NCBI GenBank assembly: GCA_958295665.1
Contig: OY282560.1
Span: 141,290,091 to 141,354,090, forward strand
Length of the DNA: 64,000 bases
Reading direction: 5' to 3'
Source of the DNA: Tipula vernalis
Taxonomy: Eukaryota; Arthropoda; Insecta; Diptera; Tipulidae
Shown: positions 38,902 to 50,403 of the stretch, one piece after another
How the letters are laid out: every line of letters begins with the position of its first letter
How positions within the stretch are numbered: the first letter of the stretch is position 1
Translations under genes and position numbers: made by a program
Notes under the pieces: generated by a model
The model's input: only the letters and a program-made list of their open reading frames with translations
Database searches by the model: none
What the model was told of the DNA's origin: nothing

Positions 38902-39528
38902 TTATTTCGATTTGTTGTTTTCACATTTGAAGCATTTTCGGTTTAACGCTGGACATTCAGAAGATTTTGCATCATGAATTTTACTGCTACATCGCGAACA
39001 TTTTTTTCTGTCGGTTATTTTGTTCACGGTAGAATCTATCGCTACGGTATTTTGCTTTAAAGTTCCTTTTATGGCTAGTTCTTGTTCATGTACCATTTCA
39101 AATGCAATACCCTTATCGATAATGTGCTGTAATGATTTCTCAGGTTTCTCTAGACCCTCGCGGCGTAAACTTCCTGATTGGCATTTTGCAACAATTTGAT
39201 TTCTTATGAACTTATTTTTATGGTCACCAAAATCACATTTCTTTGCTTGCTGATTCAATCGCAGAATAAATTTTTGAAATTTTTCATCGGGTTCTTGTGC
39301 TAAATTTTGAAATACCATTTGTTCAATAGCCTCATTATGTTTTGGCAAAAATTGATCATCCAACGCTCTAACCAATTTATTAAACACATCGTCATTCTCT
39401 GGCGGGCGAATAATAAGTGCCTCTTCTGCCAATTCAGCCACTACATCTTGGACTTGTTCTCCTGCCAGATATAATAAGGAATCTTTCCTTTGTTCGGAAT
39501 CGGTTTTAAGCAATTCACGTTTATACAA
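38902..39528 (-). pseudogene. Ty3/gypsy Gag, N-terminally truncated
   Basis: The 208-codon frame carries the capsid C-terminal half (ALDDQFLPKHN, VFQNLAQEPDEKFQKFILRL, KCDFGDHKNKFIRNQIV, LRREGLEKPEKSLQ) and two Cys-rich motifs (CSRCSSKIHD...C and CFKCENN), where zinc knuckles bind the RNA genome. The second knuckle is cut short and the N-terminal Gag is missing above 39528. With no 5' LTR or primer-binding site found there, the element is 5'-truncated. Initiation at the shown start is not natural. Confidence 0.82.
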
Positions 39529-39529
39529 T

Positions 39530-41822
39530 AGTTCTCATCAAGCGTAATTCTTATACGTTCAATCGTTTTCTTTTTAATAAAAAAAAAAATGTAAAAATGC
39601 CCCTCTCATCACCTTGACTCTTCGAGAAATACCCTTTTAGACAATAAAACTTTGAAATTAGAATAACTTAAGCTTGTTAAAGGAACTGTTAAAATTTCAG
39701 ACGTACACTTAATAATGAAACTACAATTTGGAATATTCAGCTCTGTTCACCACTAGTTTATCGATAGCGTCTTTTAAAACTGTCCTTAGACTCTGTGGAC
39801 ATTAAACTTGACAACATTTTTGAGGAGGCGGAAAAATACGGCGGCAATTGATAGATTAAATCATAATAATTTTGACCAAATCCGGAAATAGCAAAATCAA
39901 AGGGATAACGCAAAAAAACTTTCTCGCTATAGCGATCATGCCCAACTCTTAAAATACTGTATGTCATAATTATAAGATCGTTTACACATATGTAATCGCA
40001 AATATATTATTTTCAATGCATGAAGACGTGCTTTCCCGTACGTTACACAAAAGAAAACATAACAAATATTTTGTTAAGCCGAAGAAGCATTGAAAATGTT
40101 ACAAATCTTACAAACATTTATCGTATTAATCTATGAAATTTGTTTAGCTTCCGTATTTCATATATCAAAAACCACTCTGTACGAACATTAATCCATTTCA
40201 CATATGTGTATAATTGTAAAGCTTAGTACTGTGTACATAAAAGCGAAATAATTTCAATTTTTTTTCTTTTTTTTAACGAAACATGTTGTTTCAGACACAT
40301 GATTTCAAAAGGAAAAGTTTTTTATTTCTTCAAAATCTTTGAAATATGTATGTACATAATATAATAATGTTATATAATTCGATTATAATTTAGTTCACAT
40401 ATAAATAATCAAGATTTGATGATTATAATTATATCAAATTTATATATGTATAAAACAAAAAAATAGAATTCAATTAACATTTTAAAATACAATATTATGT
40501 CTGCGCGCTTTTTTTTTTTTTTTTTTTGGTGGATAATTTGACATTAATAATATGTTTGCGTTACACAATTTCAACTTTCATTAATATTTTTATTTTATTT
40601 TTAATATTATTCGGTAGCTGTGCTTGCTACCTATATACGAGATGTTTATGTCTCGTGATGCTTTCAAGATCATGATATACGAAATTACATTGAACGGCTT
40701 ATTTAAATATAAAGTCCTTGAGGAGTCTGGTATTATTTATGTACACTCACTTTTACTCGAAAATGTAGATTTATTGCATCGGTATTATATGTGTGCGGAT
40801 AGTAGATGTGAATCTATATCAAAACAATAATTTTTTATATAAATCGTATTATGTATTTATACATTTATTGCAATTTGTGGCGCCGTTCAACTTACATAAT
40901 TACATTAAACAATGACACGAGTAAGATATTTTAAGAGTAAACCCATGTACATATTTAAACGACTACGATATGAATAAAATATGGCATATGAAGCAAAACA
41001 ACCCAATAACATAAATTTGTTTGTGCAAAGGACAACTTTGACAAATTGTTTCTTATACATATACATGGTGTACTCGTAACTAATTTTTCATTTCTGCGAT
41101 TTAGGGAAACGTGTGTACGTACGTTATATGAAAAATGAATTGGGATAAGGATTAATAAATACGTCAACATTTTGCAAAAATATATTATATGGTTGGGTTG
41201 GTGTTGCAGGTATGTAGAAAAATTACCATCATGTGTTACTAATAACATTCGATTTATCACCAAGAAAAGGTTATACAATTATCGCTTATAAAGAATCATA
41301 GATTATTATTATTATTATTGTTTGTGTTATATGGGATTGTTTAATACGGGTATTTGCTTTTATTTATATTTTTATTTATTTTTATTCGGTTTTTGCGGAA
41401 ATACCACATTTTGTGGATATAATGTTGGGTTATACTTTTAAAATGGATTGTGGATAATCAGACTAGTAAACCTTTTTGTCTTTAATCATAACTTCGAAAA
41501 GTATTAAACAGTTGTCCTCCAATTGAAATATTTGGAAAGCTTGCAGCCACATAATAATCGATCATTTCAACAAAAGCCTCATTTGCAATGCGATTGGATT
41601 TTTGGAAAATCGTTTTGGTTTCAACTAAGCTGAGTTTGAGAACAAATCAACAATGACAACAACAATAACTCATTTGATATTAATATAACTTGGGCATCTT
41701 AGCTCTACTTACGAACGAATCAGTCATCGACAATTCTACTTTAGTTTAAATTTTCGAAAGTTCAAGCCACATCTTCCAGTCTGTTCAACAAATGAGTACT
41801 AAGAAAGGTTGCATATACAATA
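39530..41822. other. AT-rich stretch, no supported gene
   Basis: A 69-codon minus ORF at 39758-39967 (with LRYPFDFAISGFGQNYYDLIYQ) reads more like protein than its surroundings, but I do not recognise it. A 19-nt T run at 40509 and an ATT-rich array at 41305 are present. Confidence 0.4.
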
Positions 41823-41824
41823 TA

Positions 41825-42489
41825 TACCGGGTGATTTTTTTAACCTGATACACTCAAATATCTCGGAAAATAAGCACTCTACGAAAAAAATGGTTAAGAT
41901 CAAAATTTAATTATTCTACGGTGGATTCTACGGCTAAAAATACGTAGGATTTGACTGAAACATTTTTTTCGATTCATGATAGATTGCGCTGTAATTGACG
42001 ATATTCGTCACTATGACGATAGGGTTACGATATTGAAAAGCCATTTTCAGTAATTAAAAATTTAAGAAATACAAATTGTTTAAGATAAACTTCGAGTACA
42101 TATTTTTTACAATGAAACCATGGTATTTTTATTGCAAACATATTGCAGAATCGTTTGTGTAGGTTCTCAGTAGGAGAAATCGAAAAAAATTGAATATCGT
42201 CAAAAACAGCGCCATCTATCATGAATCGAAAAAAATGTTTAAGTCAAATCCTACGTATTTTTAGCCGTAGAAATGGAATCTGCAATAAAAAATAGGCGGT
42301 TATGGGTTTATATTTTAGTTTCAAAGCTACCCCCGCCCCACTTACAAGGAGGAGGGGGGAGGGTTACTAATTTTAACACTAATGTATTTCCCCCACGGAA
42401 TAATTAAATTTTGATCTTAACCATTTTTTTCGTAGAGTGCTTATTTTCCGAGATATTTGAGTGTATCAGGTTAAAAAAATCACCCGGTA
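41825..42489. mobile_element. MITE with CCGGGTG termini and long TIRs
   Basis: Both ends read TACCGGGTGATTTTTTTAACC inward, flanked by TA dinucleotides. Perfect or near-perfect pairing continues for about 95 bp (through CTCGGAAAATAAGCACTCTACG and CAAAATTTAATTATTC). It then resumes at CTACGGCTAAAAATACGTAGG and ATTCATGATAGAT-GCGCTG after an extra 150 bp present only in the right arm. The 665-bp whole is an almost complete fold-back without coding capacity. TA flanks suggest the Tc1/mariner superfamily. Confidence 0.85.
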
Positions 42490-42491
42490 TA

Positions 42492-43435
42492 AGAACTACA
42501 TGTCTAAATATACATTTTGGCCTAGTATGCGTTTTGGCTGGAAGAATGTAATAATGCACTAGGCTAATTCCTATTCGATGGTTATTGTAAGGGCAAGGTG
42601 ATTAATGAAGTGATTTTCTAAAGCATCTCCCGTTAACTTTAAATATAGTTCAATGACTATAAAGCATGACAAAACAGGGCCTTGAACTCTAACAATTTCG
42701 GGTTTGGATTTGGTTTCAAGAAAACCCTTTAACCCCCAATTTCTTAAAATCAAAAACAAGATTTTAGAACCCTAAAAACTCATTTTCTTATTGTTCACTT
42801 ACTGTTACTGTTTTTCTATTTCCCCTTTTTCGTAAGTGAATGAGTGGTTTCGTAAGAAGCTAGAAAGCAATTAACCAACATCTTCGATTTGCACATGGGA
42901 TGTAATTGCCAATTTTGATTGTACTGTAGCCAAAATTTCAAAACAATACTGCCTAAAAAATGAATATTTCGAAACCTCGAAAATTTATTTCCTATATTCA
43001 AAAACGATATTCTAAGGATAAGGTGAGATTCCTTAGAATATCGTTGGATAAAAAAAGAATTAATATGTCCGATGTGCACCTAAGTGGTTTCTTGTAACTA
43101 GGCTGTTAAATAAGTTAGTTTGCAGAAATTTAAATTAAGCCGAGATTGCATCGCAACCCGCAAATTGCGATTTTCTTTGTAGAATTTAATGATGCGATGG
43201 CTTTTCCAATATAGGGCGCAAAATTCTAAATTAATTGTAATTTAAACTGATAAATTTTAAATTGTTAATTGTTAGCTGTCAGTCTACAAAAATTTTAAAT
43301 CTAATATTTTTTAAATCCTGGTTTTAAAAATTTGATAATTGATAAATCCTGGTTTATCAATTTTCCAATTTTTAAAAATCCGTTTTAAGAATTTTAAAAA
43401 ATTTGAAAATTAATAAACCGGCATTTAAATTTTGA
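42492..43435. other. Spacer with one perfect 16-bp-stem hairpin
   Basis: No gene. AACGATATTCTAAGGA at 43003-43018 and its exact complement at 43030-43045 form a 16-bp stem with an 11-nt loop (see findings). Confidence 0.5.
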
Positions 43436-43440
43436 ATGTC

Positions 43441-43728
43441 TGTTGATATTTGTTTTGTTATTTGTGAATGTATTTAATTGCACCTGTTGTGATTTCCAAT
43501 TACAAAGCACTGATCAGCAAGGTAAGTATATTCAAGCGTTATAATCCGAAAGTATAAAAGAATTACTCGTACAATATTATTTATTAGTGATAAATATACA
43601 ATACACGTTGTAATCAGAAGAGAGATAAAATTACGACTGACAAAACTGTACTGTACAATGTGCACAGCAAAATTGATATCATGACATGACAGACAAAATT
43701 AACACGGGGTGTATACTAATTTTCAACA
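43441..43728 (-). repeat. copia 3' LTR
   Basis: Starts TGTTGATATT and ends TTTTCAACA on the plus strand. It lies next to the polypurine tract. On the plus strand it contains CAAGGTAAGTA at about 43519, a 5' splice-site consensus not present in the other LTR (CAATGTAAGTA). Confidence 0.95.
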
Positions 43729-43740
43729 CTCCCACTCAGG
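43729..43740 (-). other. copia polypurine tract
   Basis: On the minus strand CCTGAGTGGGAG directly precedes the 3' LTR, where plus-strand DNA synthesis is primed. Confidence 0.75.
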
Positions 43741-43763
43741 ATCCAATTTTAATTTTAAGAAAC

Positions 43764-44381
43764 TTAATTAATTTTTCTTTTTTTTTTAAGTGGCTGAAGG
43801 CCTAACATATTGCAAAATAATTTATGTTTAACCTTTGCCAACGATTTGGTAAAAATATCTGCTGCTTGTTTATCTGTTGACACATATTCGAGTTGAAAAT
43901 CTCCAGATTCAAACTTCTCTCGGATGAAATGATACCGAATATCTATATGCTTCGTTCGTTTACGAAACTCTGGATTTTTGATTAACCGTATTGCAGATTG
44001 GTTATCCATAAACAAAACTGATGTACACAGTTTATTTGGAATGAGTTCAGACATTAATCGTTTTAACCAAATCATTTCCTTTACCGCTTGTGATACCGCA
44101 ATGAATTCGCTTTCAGTTGTTGACAAACTGACTGATTTTTGTCTTTCGGAGTACCAACTGACAATGCCCGAACCAACAAAAAACGCGTAACCAGAAGTTG
44201 ATCGTCTGGTTTCAACATCACCATCATAGTCCGCATCGCTGTAGCCACACAACTTTAATGTTTCACCACCTCGATAAATATTACCCACATTAATCGTACC
44301 CTTAATGTATTTAAGAATTCTTTTTACGGCATTCACATGAATATTCGAAGGATTTTCCATATGTCGGCTAGCATTATTCAC
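43764..44381 (-). pseudogene. copia RNase H domain
   Basis: A clean 205-codon frame: RHMENPSNIHVNAVKRILKY, LKLCGYSDADYDGDVETRRS (first catalytic Asp), STSGYAFF, SLSTTESEFIAVSQA (Glu), LFMDNQSAIRL (Asp) and DIRYHFIREKFESG, ending in a Lys/Arg tail. All catalytic acids remain. The frame differs from the RT upstream, with the TIGSLIYLAICTRPGI linker readable only after a shift near 44430. It is the best preserved part of the element. Confidence 0.9.
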
Positions 44382-44439
44382 CGCAAAAAAAATGCCGGGC
44401 CGTGTACAAATTGCCAGATAAATTAAACTGCCAATAGTC

Positions 44440-45195
44440 CTAGCGATATGGAAAAATCACCCCGCCTGTTGAGTCACCTTCACCCAAATTCGTCGATGTA
44501 TCTGGAGGTGTGATCAAAGGATTGCAGTCAAACATGTTAAAGCGATGCAATACCTTATTTGCATAAGCATGTTGATTGATAGAAATCGATCCATCTGGTT
44601 CAGAATTTACGTGAATACCAAGAAAACAGTCAATATCCATAACTTTGATATCAAAATCCAGCTGCAAACTTGAAATGACCGTATTGATGTCATCTTCATT
44701 CTCAGCTGAGATTAATCCGTCGTCTATATAAATTGCTAGTATTATTTCACTACTATTACACGAACGCACAAAAACACATGGATCGGATTCACATATTTTA
44801 TTCCAACAACGAGAAGCCTGTTTTAAACCATATAATCTTTTTAACAATTTGCACACTCGACCACTGCCGTCATCATATCCAATCGGTTGCCTCATAAAAA
44901 CTGTTTCATCCAGATCACTATACAAAATCGCCGTCTTTACGTCAAATTGTTAAATCAATTTTTTTGCTGCCACTACAGTCAAAATGGCTCTAATTGATGT
45001 GAATTTTACTACCGGGCTAAATGTTTCCTGATAATCCACTCCATATTCTTGCGTAAAACCATGTGCTACCAAACGAGCCTTATAGCGTTCTATGGAACCA
45101 TCGGATTTGTACTTAATTTTAAACACCCAGCGATTTAACCTTTTGTAATTTGTAACCTTTTGATCGTCGTTTTTTTTAGCTAAAATCCATCGCAT
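44440..45195 (-). pseudogene. copia reverse transcriptase
   Basis: Upstream part: [40 protein letters not shown] and [12 protein letters not shown]. After an in-frame TAA (44950-44952) the same frame continues with QFDVKTAIL (motif A Asp), VFMRQPIGY, VCKLLKRLYGLKQASRCW and ILAIYIDDGLI (motif C, YIDD), then FLGIHV. Between QASRCWNKI and CESDPCVF some 15 residues usual in the family are missing, an in-frame deletion. A further stop lies at 45196-45198, just before RWILAKKN. Confidence 0.9.
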
Positions 45196-45468
45196 TTATC
45201 CATTGTTTACAGTCACTCGCTTGAATCGCCTCTTCATAGGTATATCAGGTTTAATTACCGATGCAAGCATCGCCACTTGTTCCACAGTCGTACAACATGA
45301 ATGCTTATGTTTATGCGCATTCCGATCACGAAAACGACATTCTTGAATGTTTGTAACATTCAAATCACACAACGATCCTTTTGGTTTAGGATCTTTTGGC
45401 GTCGATATGTCAACACTTTCATTGACAGTTTCATTGATTAGTTGTGAATTGTCAACTTCATTCATCAA
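45196..45468 (-). pseudogene. copia integrase-RT linker
   Basis: A 90-codon frame of the variable tether between integrase and RT: Asn/Ser/Glu-rich followed by VTNIQECRFRDRNAHKHKH and AMLASVIKPDIPMKRR. It is in the same frame as the RT part, interrupted only by one stop, and shifted relative to the integrase. Confidence 0.75.
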
Positions 45469-45530
45469 TTCATTTTCAACAGAACGAGTAACTAAGTCCG
45501 AAAATACTTTCTCACATTGATCATCGATTT

Positions 45531-46478
45531 TTAATAAAACTTTTTCATTATCTTCATTCGAAAAATAACATCGTGCACTATTTCAACCTTTTCATTGTTT
45601 GGATTCCAAACTCTGAACCCTTTTACATATTCATCGTAACCAACAAATGTACATTTAACTGATTTTTCATCGATCTTATTCATCACATATACAAAAGTAT
45701 TTATGGCTTCGGCCCAAAACCGTTTATCCAAGTCATTTGATATTAACATAGTTCTGACCGCCTCGACCAATGTGCGATTGTCCCTCTCTGCGCACCCATT
45801 CTGCTCAGGCGTATATGGCACAGTTCGCTGGTGTCGAATACCTCTTTCTTCCATGAAACGTTTCATCTTGTCATTAACGAATTCCAGCCCATTATCCGAC
45901 CGAAATTTTATTAAATGATGACCACAATCATTGTTCATCAAAGCCACAAAAGTTTTGAATTTATTGAACACATCTGACTTATTTTTGATCGAATACACAT
46001 ACCGGTATTTTGAAAAATCATCTCGGAAAAGTAAAAAATATTTAGCACCACCAAATGACTCAATCGGCATCGTACACACGTCGCTATGAATAATTTCACC
46101 ACAACGTATCGCCTTTGCAATTCGATTTTCAAAACTCAACCGATGCTGTTTGCCTTGAACACAAGCTTTACATATATAGTCTTCATCAATGAAATTAGTG
46201 TTATTCTTTTGTAGAAACTTTCTCACGTGTGCTAGATTTTGGTGTCCAAATCGCTCATGCCAAATTCGAATCGAAAGATTATTGCTTGTGGAAGTAACAT
46301 TATCTTCGACGCTTTCATCAATTGAAACCACCTTAAATAGCATCCTATTCATCCGACCTTGCTTTACTCCCACTGCAACAACACTTCCCTCGTTCAATAT
46401 ACGACATCCTTCTTTGACTTCGATAACTACCATATTGCGCAATATTACCGCACCCGAAGAGAATAAATTTGTATGCAA
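45531..46478 (-). pseudogene. copia integrase
   Basis: The 315-codon frame holds the zinc-binding HHCC motif (HERFGHQNLAHV...CKACVQGKQH) and the DDE core: IIHSDVCTMP (Asp), IKFRSDNGLEF (Asp) and YTPEQNGCAERDNRTLVEA (Glu). The GKQHRLSF and WAEAINTFVYVMN segments are also typical. After VYVMNKI it jumps to DEKSVKCTFVGYDE, so roughly 35-45 residues of the usual C-terminal core/linker are missing in frame. The GYDEYVKGFRVWNPN segment is intact. This is the longest uninterrupted frame of the element. Confidence 0.92.
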
Positions 46479-46501
46479 CGTCGGAACATATAAAACATTT
46501 G

Positions 46502-46850
46502 CTAAATGTTTCTTGCACCATTTTCTCCATCAAATGCTACAATGTTTATGTCGCCATGGCCATGAGACTTGCGAAATTTACCATCTCCAATTATTACTGA
46601 CGACGAAGACTCTACAAAACTCGTGAACCATTTCCGTTGATTACTCATATGATGTGTCGCACCAGAATCCAACCACCACAATTCACTTTGGCTTTGTGAA
46701 TTACCACTCTCACACATCAAAGCGTCGCCATGTTGGATTTTTGATTTTGGAACCACATTCTTCGATTTGTTGCAATCTTTTTGCCAATGATCAGGCGAAC
46801 CAAACTTAAAACAACCTCCATTTCTGTCGGTTTTCTTTCGCCTTATTATC
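46502..46850 (-). pseudogene. copia zinc knuckle and protease
   Basis: 46850-46790 reads GCFKFGSPDHWQKDC, a CCHC zinc knuckle in which the second Cys has become Phe. The following 84-codon frame begins about 46756 and contains WWLDSGATHHMS, the aspartic protease active site with DSG intact, then FVESSSSVIIGDGKF. The frame ends at 46502 about 25 bp before the integrase frame opens, implying a frameshift. Confidence 0.85.
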
Positions 46851-46853
46851 TTC

Positions 46854-47467
46854 TTAGAATTTGAATAGCCTTTTTCCTTGAGCTTTCATTCTCGATTCTT
46901 CTGTCAACAATCGGGGTTTCATATTTGCAAGTGTTCGATCAGCGTTTGGTACCGAATCCCACGCACTATGAAAATAATTATATTCAGATGGTAACGCCAT
47001 CTGAATCTTCGTCATTATCATCGATTCCGACAACAGTTCATCGCGTTTTTTAAGTTGTTGCACAATGTCGAGAAGTTTCGAGAAAAATGTGGCTATGTCG
47101 TCACCCGGATCTTTTGTGAATAATATATACCATTGTTGCAACAGAAAAATATTTGATGAAGAATTTGGTTCGTATACTTTCTTAAGTGCATTCCACATTT
47201 CATTGGAAGATTTGCAATTCAAAATGTGCAACACTGGCTGTTTTCCACATGCTGTTGATATACACCGACGAGCCTTTGCATCCATTTTACGCAATGCTTG
47301 CATTCTTTCCGTATATTTATCTGCATCATCTTTTGTCGGAGGTAGATCAATGCCTGTACAACGTCGTATAATTCGAGTTGTTCCAAAATTTGTACAATTT
47401 GGAACTTCCATGTTATCCATCCATCAATTCCTAGCAATTTATCAATTTTTACAAAATCGTTTTCCAT
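46854..47467 (-). pseudogene. copia Gag
   Basis: Starts at 47467 with ENDFVKIDKLLGIDGWITWKFQIVQILEQ, the N-terminus of copia Gag, then shifts frame near 47400. The second frame (to 46854) carries CISTACGKQPVLHILNC, EMWNALKKVYEPNSSSNIFLLQQW, FFSKLLDIVQQL, MTKIQMALPSEYNYFHSAW and a basic tail. It would form the particle shell. The single frameshift is the main lesion here. Confidence 0.9.
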
Positions 47468-47644
47468 ATTTATAGGTTGACTATAGTTTCCTCTTTTATT
47501 TTAAATTTCGTTTCCAACAAAAACCACAATGCCTTTTGAATCAGCCTTCTATAATGTTCTCGTTCATGATTCTTCACACACACGTATACACTTCTACCGT
47601 ACCTAAATTTCGCAACACAATAAATTAACCGCACAATAAATTAA

Positions 47645-47667
47645 CCGCGTGTTCTGGGCTCATAACC
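47645..47667 (-). other. copia primer-binding site, initiator-Met half-tRNA type
   Basis: On the plus strand GTGTTCTGGGCTCATAACC abuts the 5' LTR. It closely matches the anticodon-arm region of insect initiator tRNA-Met (GTG-CTGGGCCCATAACC), the internal half-tRNA primer that copia is known to use. One or two mismatches and a 1-nt insertion are present. Confidence 0.75.
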
Positions 47668-47955
47668 TGTTGATATTTGTTTTGTTATTTGTGAATGTAT
47701 TTTATTGCACCTGTTGTGATTTCCAATTACAAAACACTGATCAGCAATGTAAGTATATTCAAGCGTTATAATCCGAAAGAATAAAAGAATTATTCGCACA
47801 ATATTATTTATTATTGATAAATATACAATACACGTTGTAATCAGAAGAGAGATAAAATTACGACTGACAAAACTGTACTGTACAACGTACACAACAAAAT
47901 TGATATCATGACATGATAGACAAAATTAACACAGGGTGTATACTAATTTTTAACA
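47668..47955 (-). repeat. copia 5' LTR
   Basis: A 288-bp partner of the LTR at 43441, ending AACA just before ATGTC. It carries the promoter side of the element. About 13 substitutions and no indels separate the two LTRs. Confidence 0.95.
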
Positions 47956-47960
47956 ATGTC

Positions 47961-48950
47961 TATGGACAAAATTTAGGAAGCTGCGAGTAAAGTAAAATTT
48001 GGCACAAGTTTAGAAAATGTTTATTGTTAAAGTGGCCACAGTATTCAAAGCAGGTCATATGGTCCAGACCTGCAATAAAAGGGATACAAGCGTAAGGTGT
48101 AACTATATTAGTATTACGCCCCTATTATACTTGTCACATTTGGGTCGCCCGGTTACTTCATTTTGCTGCATTGAAATTTTGCCTATTATGATTCTCGAGG
48201 TGAATAAGTCTAGTGCCAAATCAGCTCACCTAAAATTGGTTGGTGACTTCAGAGTAAAATATAACGTTTTTGGCAGAACAAAAAAGAAATGAAAAGAAAA
48301 AATTCATGTGAAAGGATCACCATTAGCCTTCGGAAAATGATCATGAAATGCGTTGATGTTTGGTTCCAGATTTGATAGCCGATAGTTGGTATGTCTCCTG
48401 CTATTTATTTGGCAGCAGTGTTCCATTAATTTGGCATTGTGTTGCTCTACTTAAAGTGAAAGGTTTTAGTTAATTGTAGAAATTAGAATATGATCTCTAT
48501 TTTCAACAATATTGAGCATTAGGAAATTTCGCCATCTTCGAGTTTTCGGTATAACTCTGGTATCCGCAGTTCGGAGAGGTTTGGTTTTTGGCACTCCTAA
48601 AGGAATGCCCTCGCAACGGTATTTACTTCTCACATCCTTTTTAATTAAGTCCCGGCTTAGTAAATACAAAGTTTGCAATATTTCCAAAGTTGGAATTTTT
48701 TTGCTATATTTCAAAAGAAAAATTATAAAAGCAAAGCCTACCTGGAAAATTAACCCTTAACGGTCGAAAGCTTTTTTTTTTTGTATACTCGCCCATTGGA
48801 TGGCAGAAAGTTAGACGAAAGCCTATAAAACATTAATAAGAATGAAGACGTAAATAAAACATTTAAACTAGTTATGCCATCTTAGCGGGGCCTGTGACTG
48901 TTAAAGATTAATATTGAAAGATTTATTAGGTATGCTTGTTTGTGTCCGTG
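47961..48950. other. Spacer, no supported gene
   Basis: Several 80-90 codon ORFs overlap on both strands (48017-48292, 48466-48760), with somewhat lower AT content than average. None is recognised. Confidence 0.4.
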
Positions 48951-48984
48951 ACAAAACAAAACTCACGATGAATTCATGGAATAG

Positions 48985-49185
48985 GGTCGAAAGGCCGAAT
49001 GTTGATGGGCCAAATGTCGAAAAGCCGAACGCCGAAAGGCCGAATGTCGAAAAGCTGAATGTCGAAGGGCCGAGTGGGTCGAAAGGCCGCATGTCGAAAT
49101 GCCAAAAGTGTCGAAAGGCCGAATATCGAAAAGCCGAATTTCGAAAGACCGATTGTGTCGAACGGCCGAATGTCAAAAGGCCGAT

Positions 49186-49186
<1 letters not shown>
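48985..49186 (+). repeat. 15-bp minisatellite, left arm
   Basis: About a dozen degenerate units of GGCCGAATGTCGAAA, with variants such as AAGCCGAACGCCGAA and a recurring GTGTCG spacer. Confidence 0.85.
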
Positions 49187-49322
<136 letters not shown>

Positions 49323-49543
49323 CTACTGTAAAGTATTAAAAAAAATGTTATTACCATTTAAATACGTGGTGTTTTAGGAAGCAATAAATGTAGTATCAGT
49401 TTTTGGAAAATCCCTAAATTTTAGGTTTACCAAAACAAAACACTTTGTCTAGGTATATATTTATTTAAGAAGTATTTGACAATATTATTCAGCAAAATAT
49501 ATAAACTCTTATCTCCCACAACATTATTTGTACCGATCGACAA

Positions 49544-49595
49544 ACATCTAGTAAAAGAAAAGAACTTTTACATCTAGTAAAAGAAAAGAACTTTT
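49544..49595. repeat. Perfect 26-bp tandem duplication
   Basis: The unit beginning ACATCTAGTAAAAG and ending GAACTTTT occurs twice in immediate succession without differences, so it is recent. Confidence 0.9.
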
Positions 49596-50403
49596 TCGAT
49601 AAAATATTTTTGTTTCATTTGTTTTCGTAAGTTTTATAGTTTTAAATCTTTCATTAAAAATTGAATAAAGTTAGATTACACTTGATGTTTTTATAAATTG
49701 ATAAGATTCTAAAAAATTTTATTTTATTTTTGCCTAATTGAAGCTGAAGATGGAATGGAAATATAAACGCTCAAATGAATATATAAACTAATATTCAGGT
49801 AATAAATAAATATTACTTTCAGCGGGTGTTTCTGTATCACCGGTTGTCATTTCAATAACTATAAAACTAGAAAGCGGTTGCTAACTACAAATATAAGTGC
49901 AATCAAACATCTGTCTACATTAGTTCGGTAAAACAAAAACCAAATATTTAAAATTAAAATTGGGATTTCCAACGCAATAAATCTACGTTAGTAAATCTAC
50001 TCTTAGAAAATTTGAATTCTTCAGTTTAATTGCTGAATTGATTTTTTTTTTTTTTTTGTAAATAAATTCGGAAGGTAATTCGAACAACAAAAAAAATCAA
50101 ATACTAAAATAAATAAATTTCATCCAATTACATCATGAATTAGCCATAATTATGGCGTAGTTGTTCAATATTTGTTCCTTTGCTTTGAAAATTTGAATTA
50201 TTTAAGTGAACGAAAATTCTATTATGTGAATGAATTTCAGTCTAATCAATTAAGAAATAGCCAAGTTCCACCTTAATTGGCTATACTTCAGAACTTCATA
50301 AAAAAAAAAATTATTTTAGATTCCCATTAACATTTCCAACGTATAAATCGAATTTAATCATATTCGGTTAAGAAACATCCAAGTCTGAAAATGTACCGTT
50401 TTG

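Larger units (their letters stand above)
43441..47955 (-). mobile_element. Ty1/copia LTR retrotransposon, 4,515 bp, complete structure, ATGTC target duplication
   Basis: Two 288-bp LTRs (43441-43728 and 47668-47955), each TGTTGATATT...AACA on the plus strand, bound the element. ATGTC is present on both sides (43436-43440 and 47956-47960), a 5-bp duplication. The LTRs differ at about 13 of 288 sites (about 95.5% identity by hand), so the insertion is moderately old. Between them, on the minus strand, lie primer-binding site, gag, protease, integrase, RT and RNase H in copia order. All coding parts carry frameshifts, stops or deletions. Confidence 0.95.

Noticed and set aside
39758..39967. 69-codon minus ORF next to the gypsy 5' end as missing Gag N-terminus
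   Set aside because: Sequence does not resemble Gag, and the spacing and frame do not connect to 39528.
40509..40527. T-run as the tail of a minus-strand processed retrocopy
   Set aside because: No coding or UTR-like match follows and no target duplication was found.
43519..43530. CAAGGTAAGT in the copia LTR as a functional splice donor
   Set aside because: It is on the strand opposite to the element, arose by point change relative to the other LTR, and has no linked exon.
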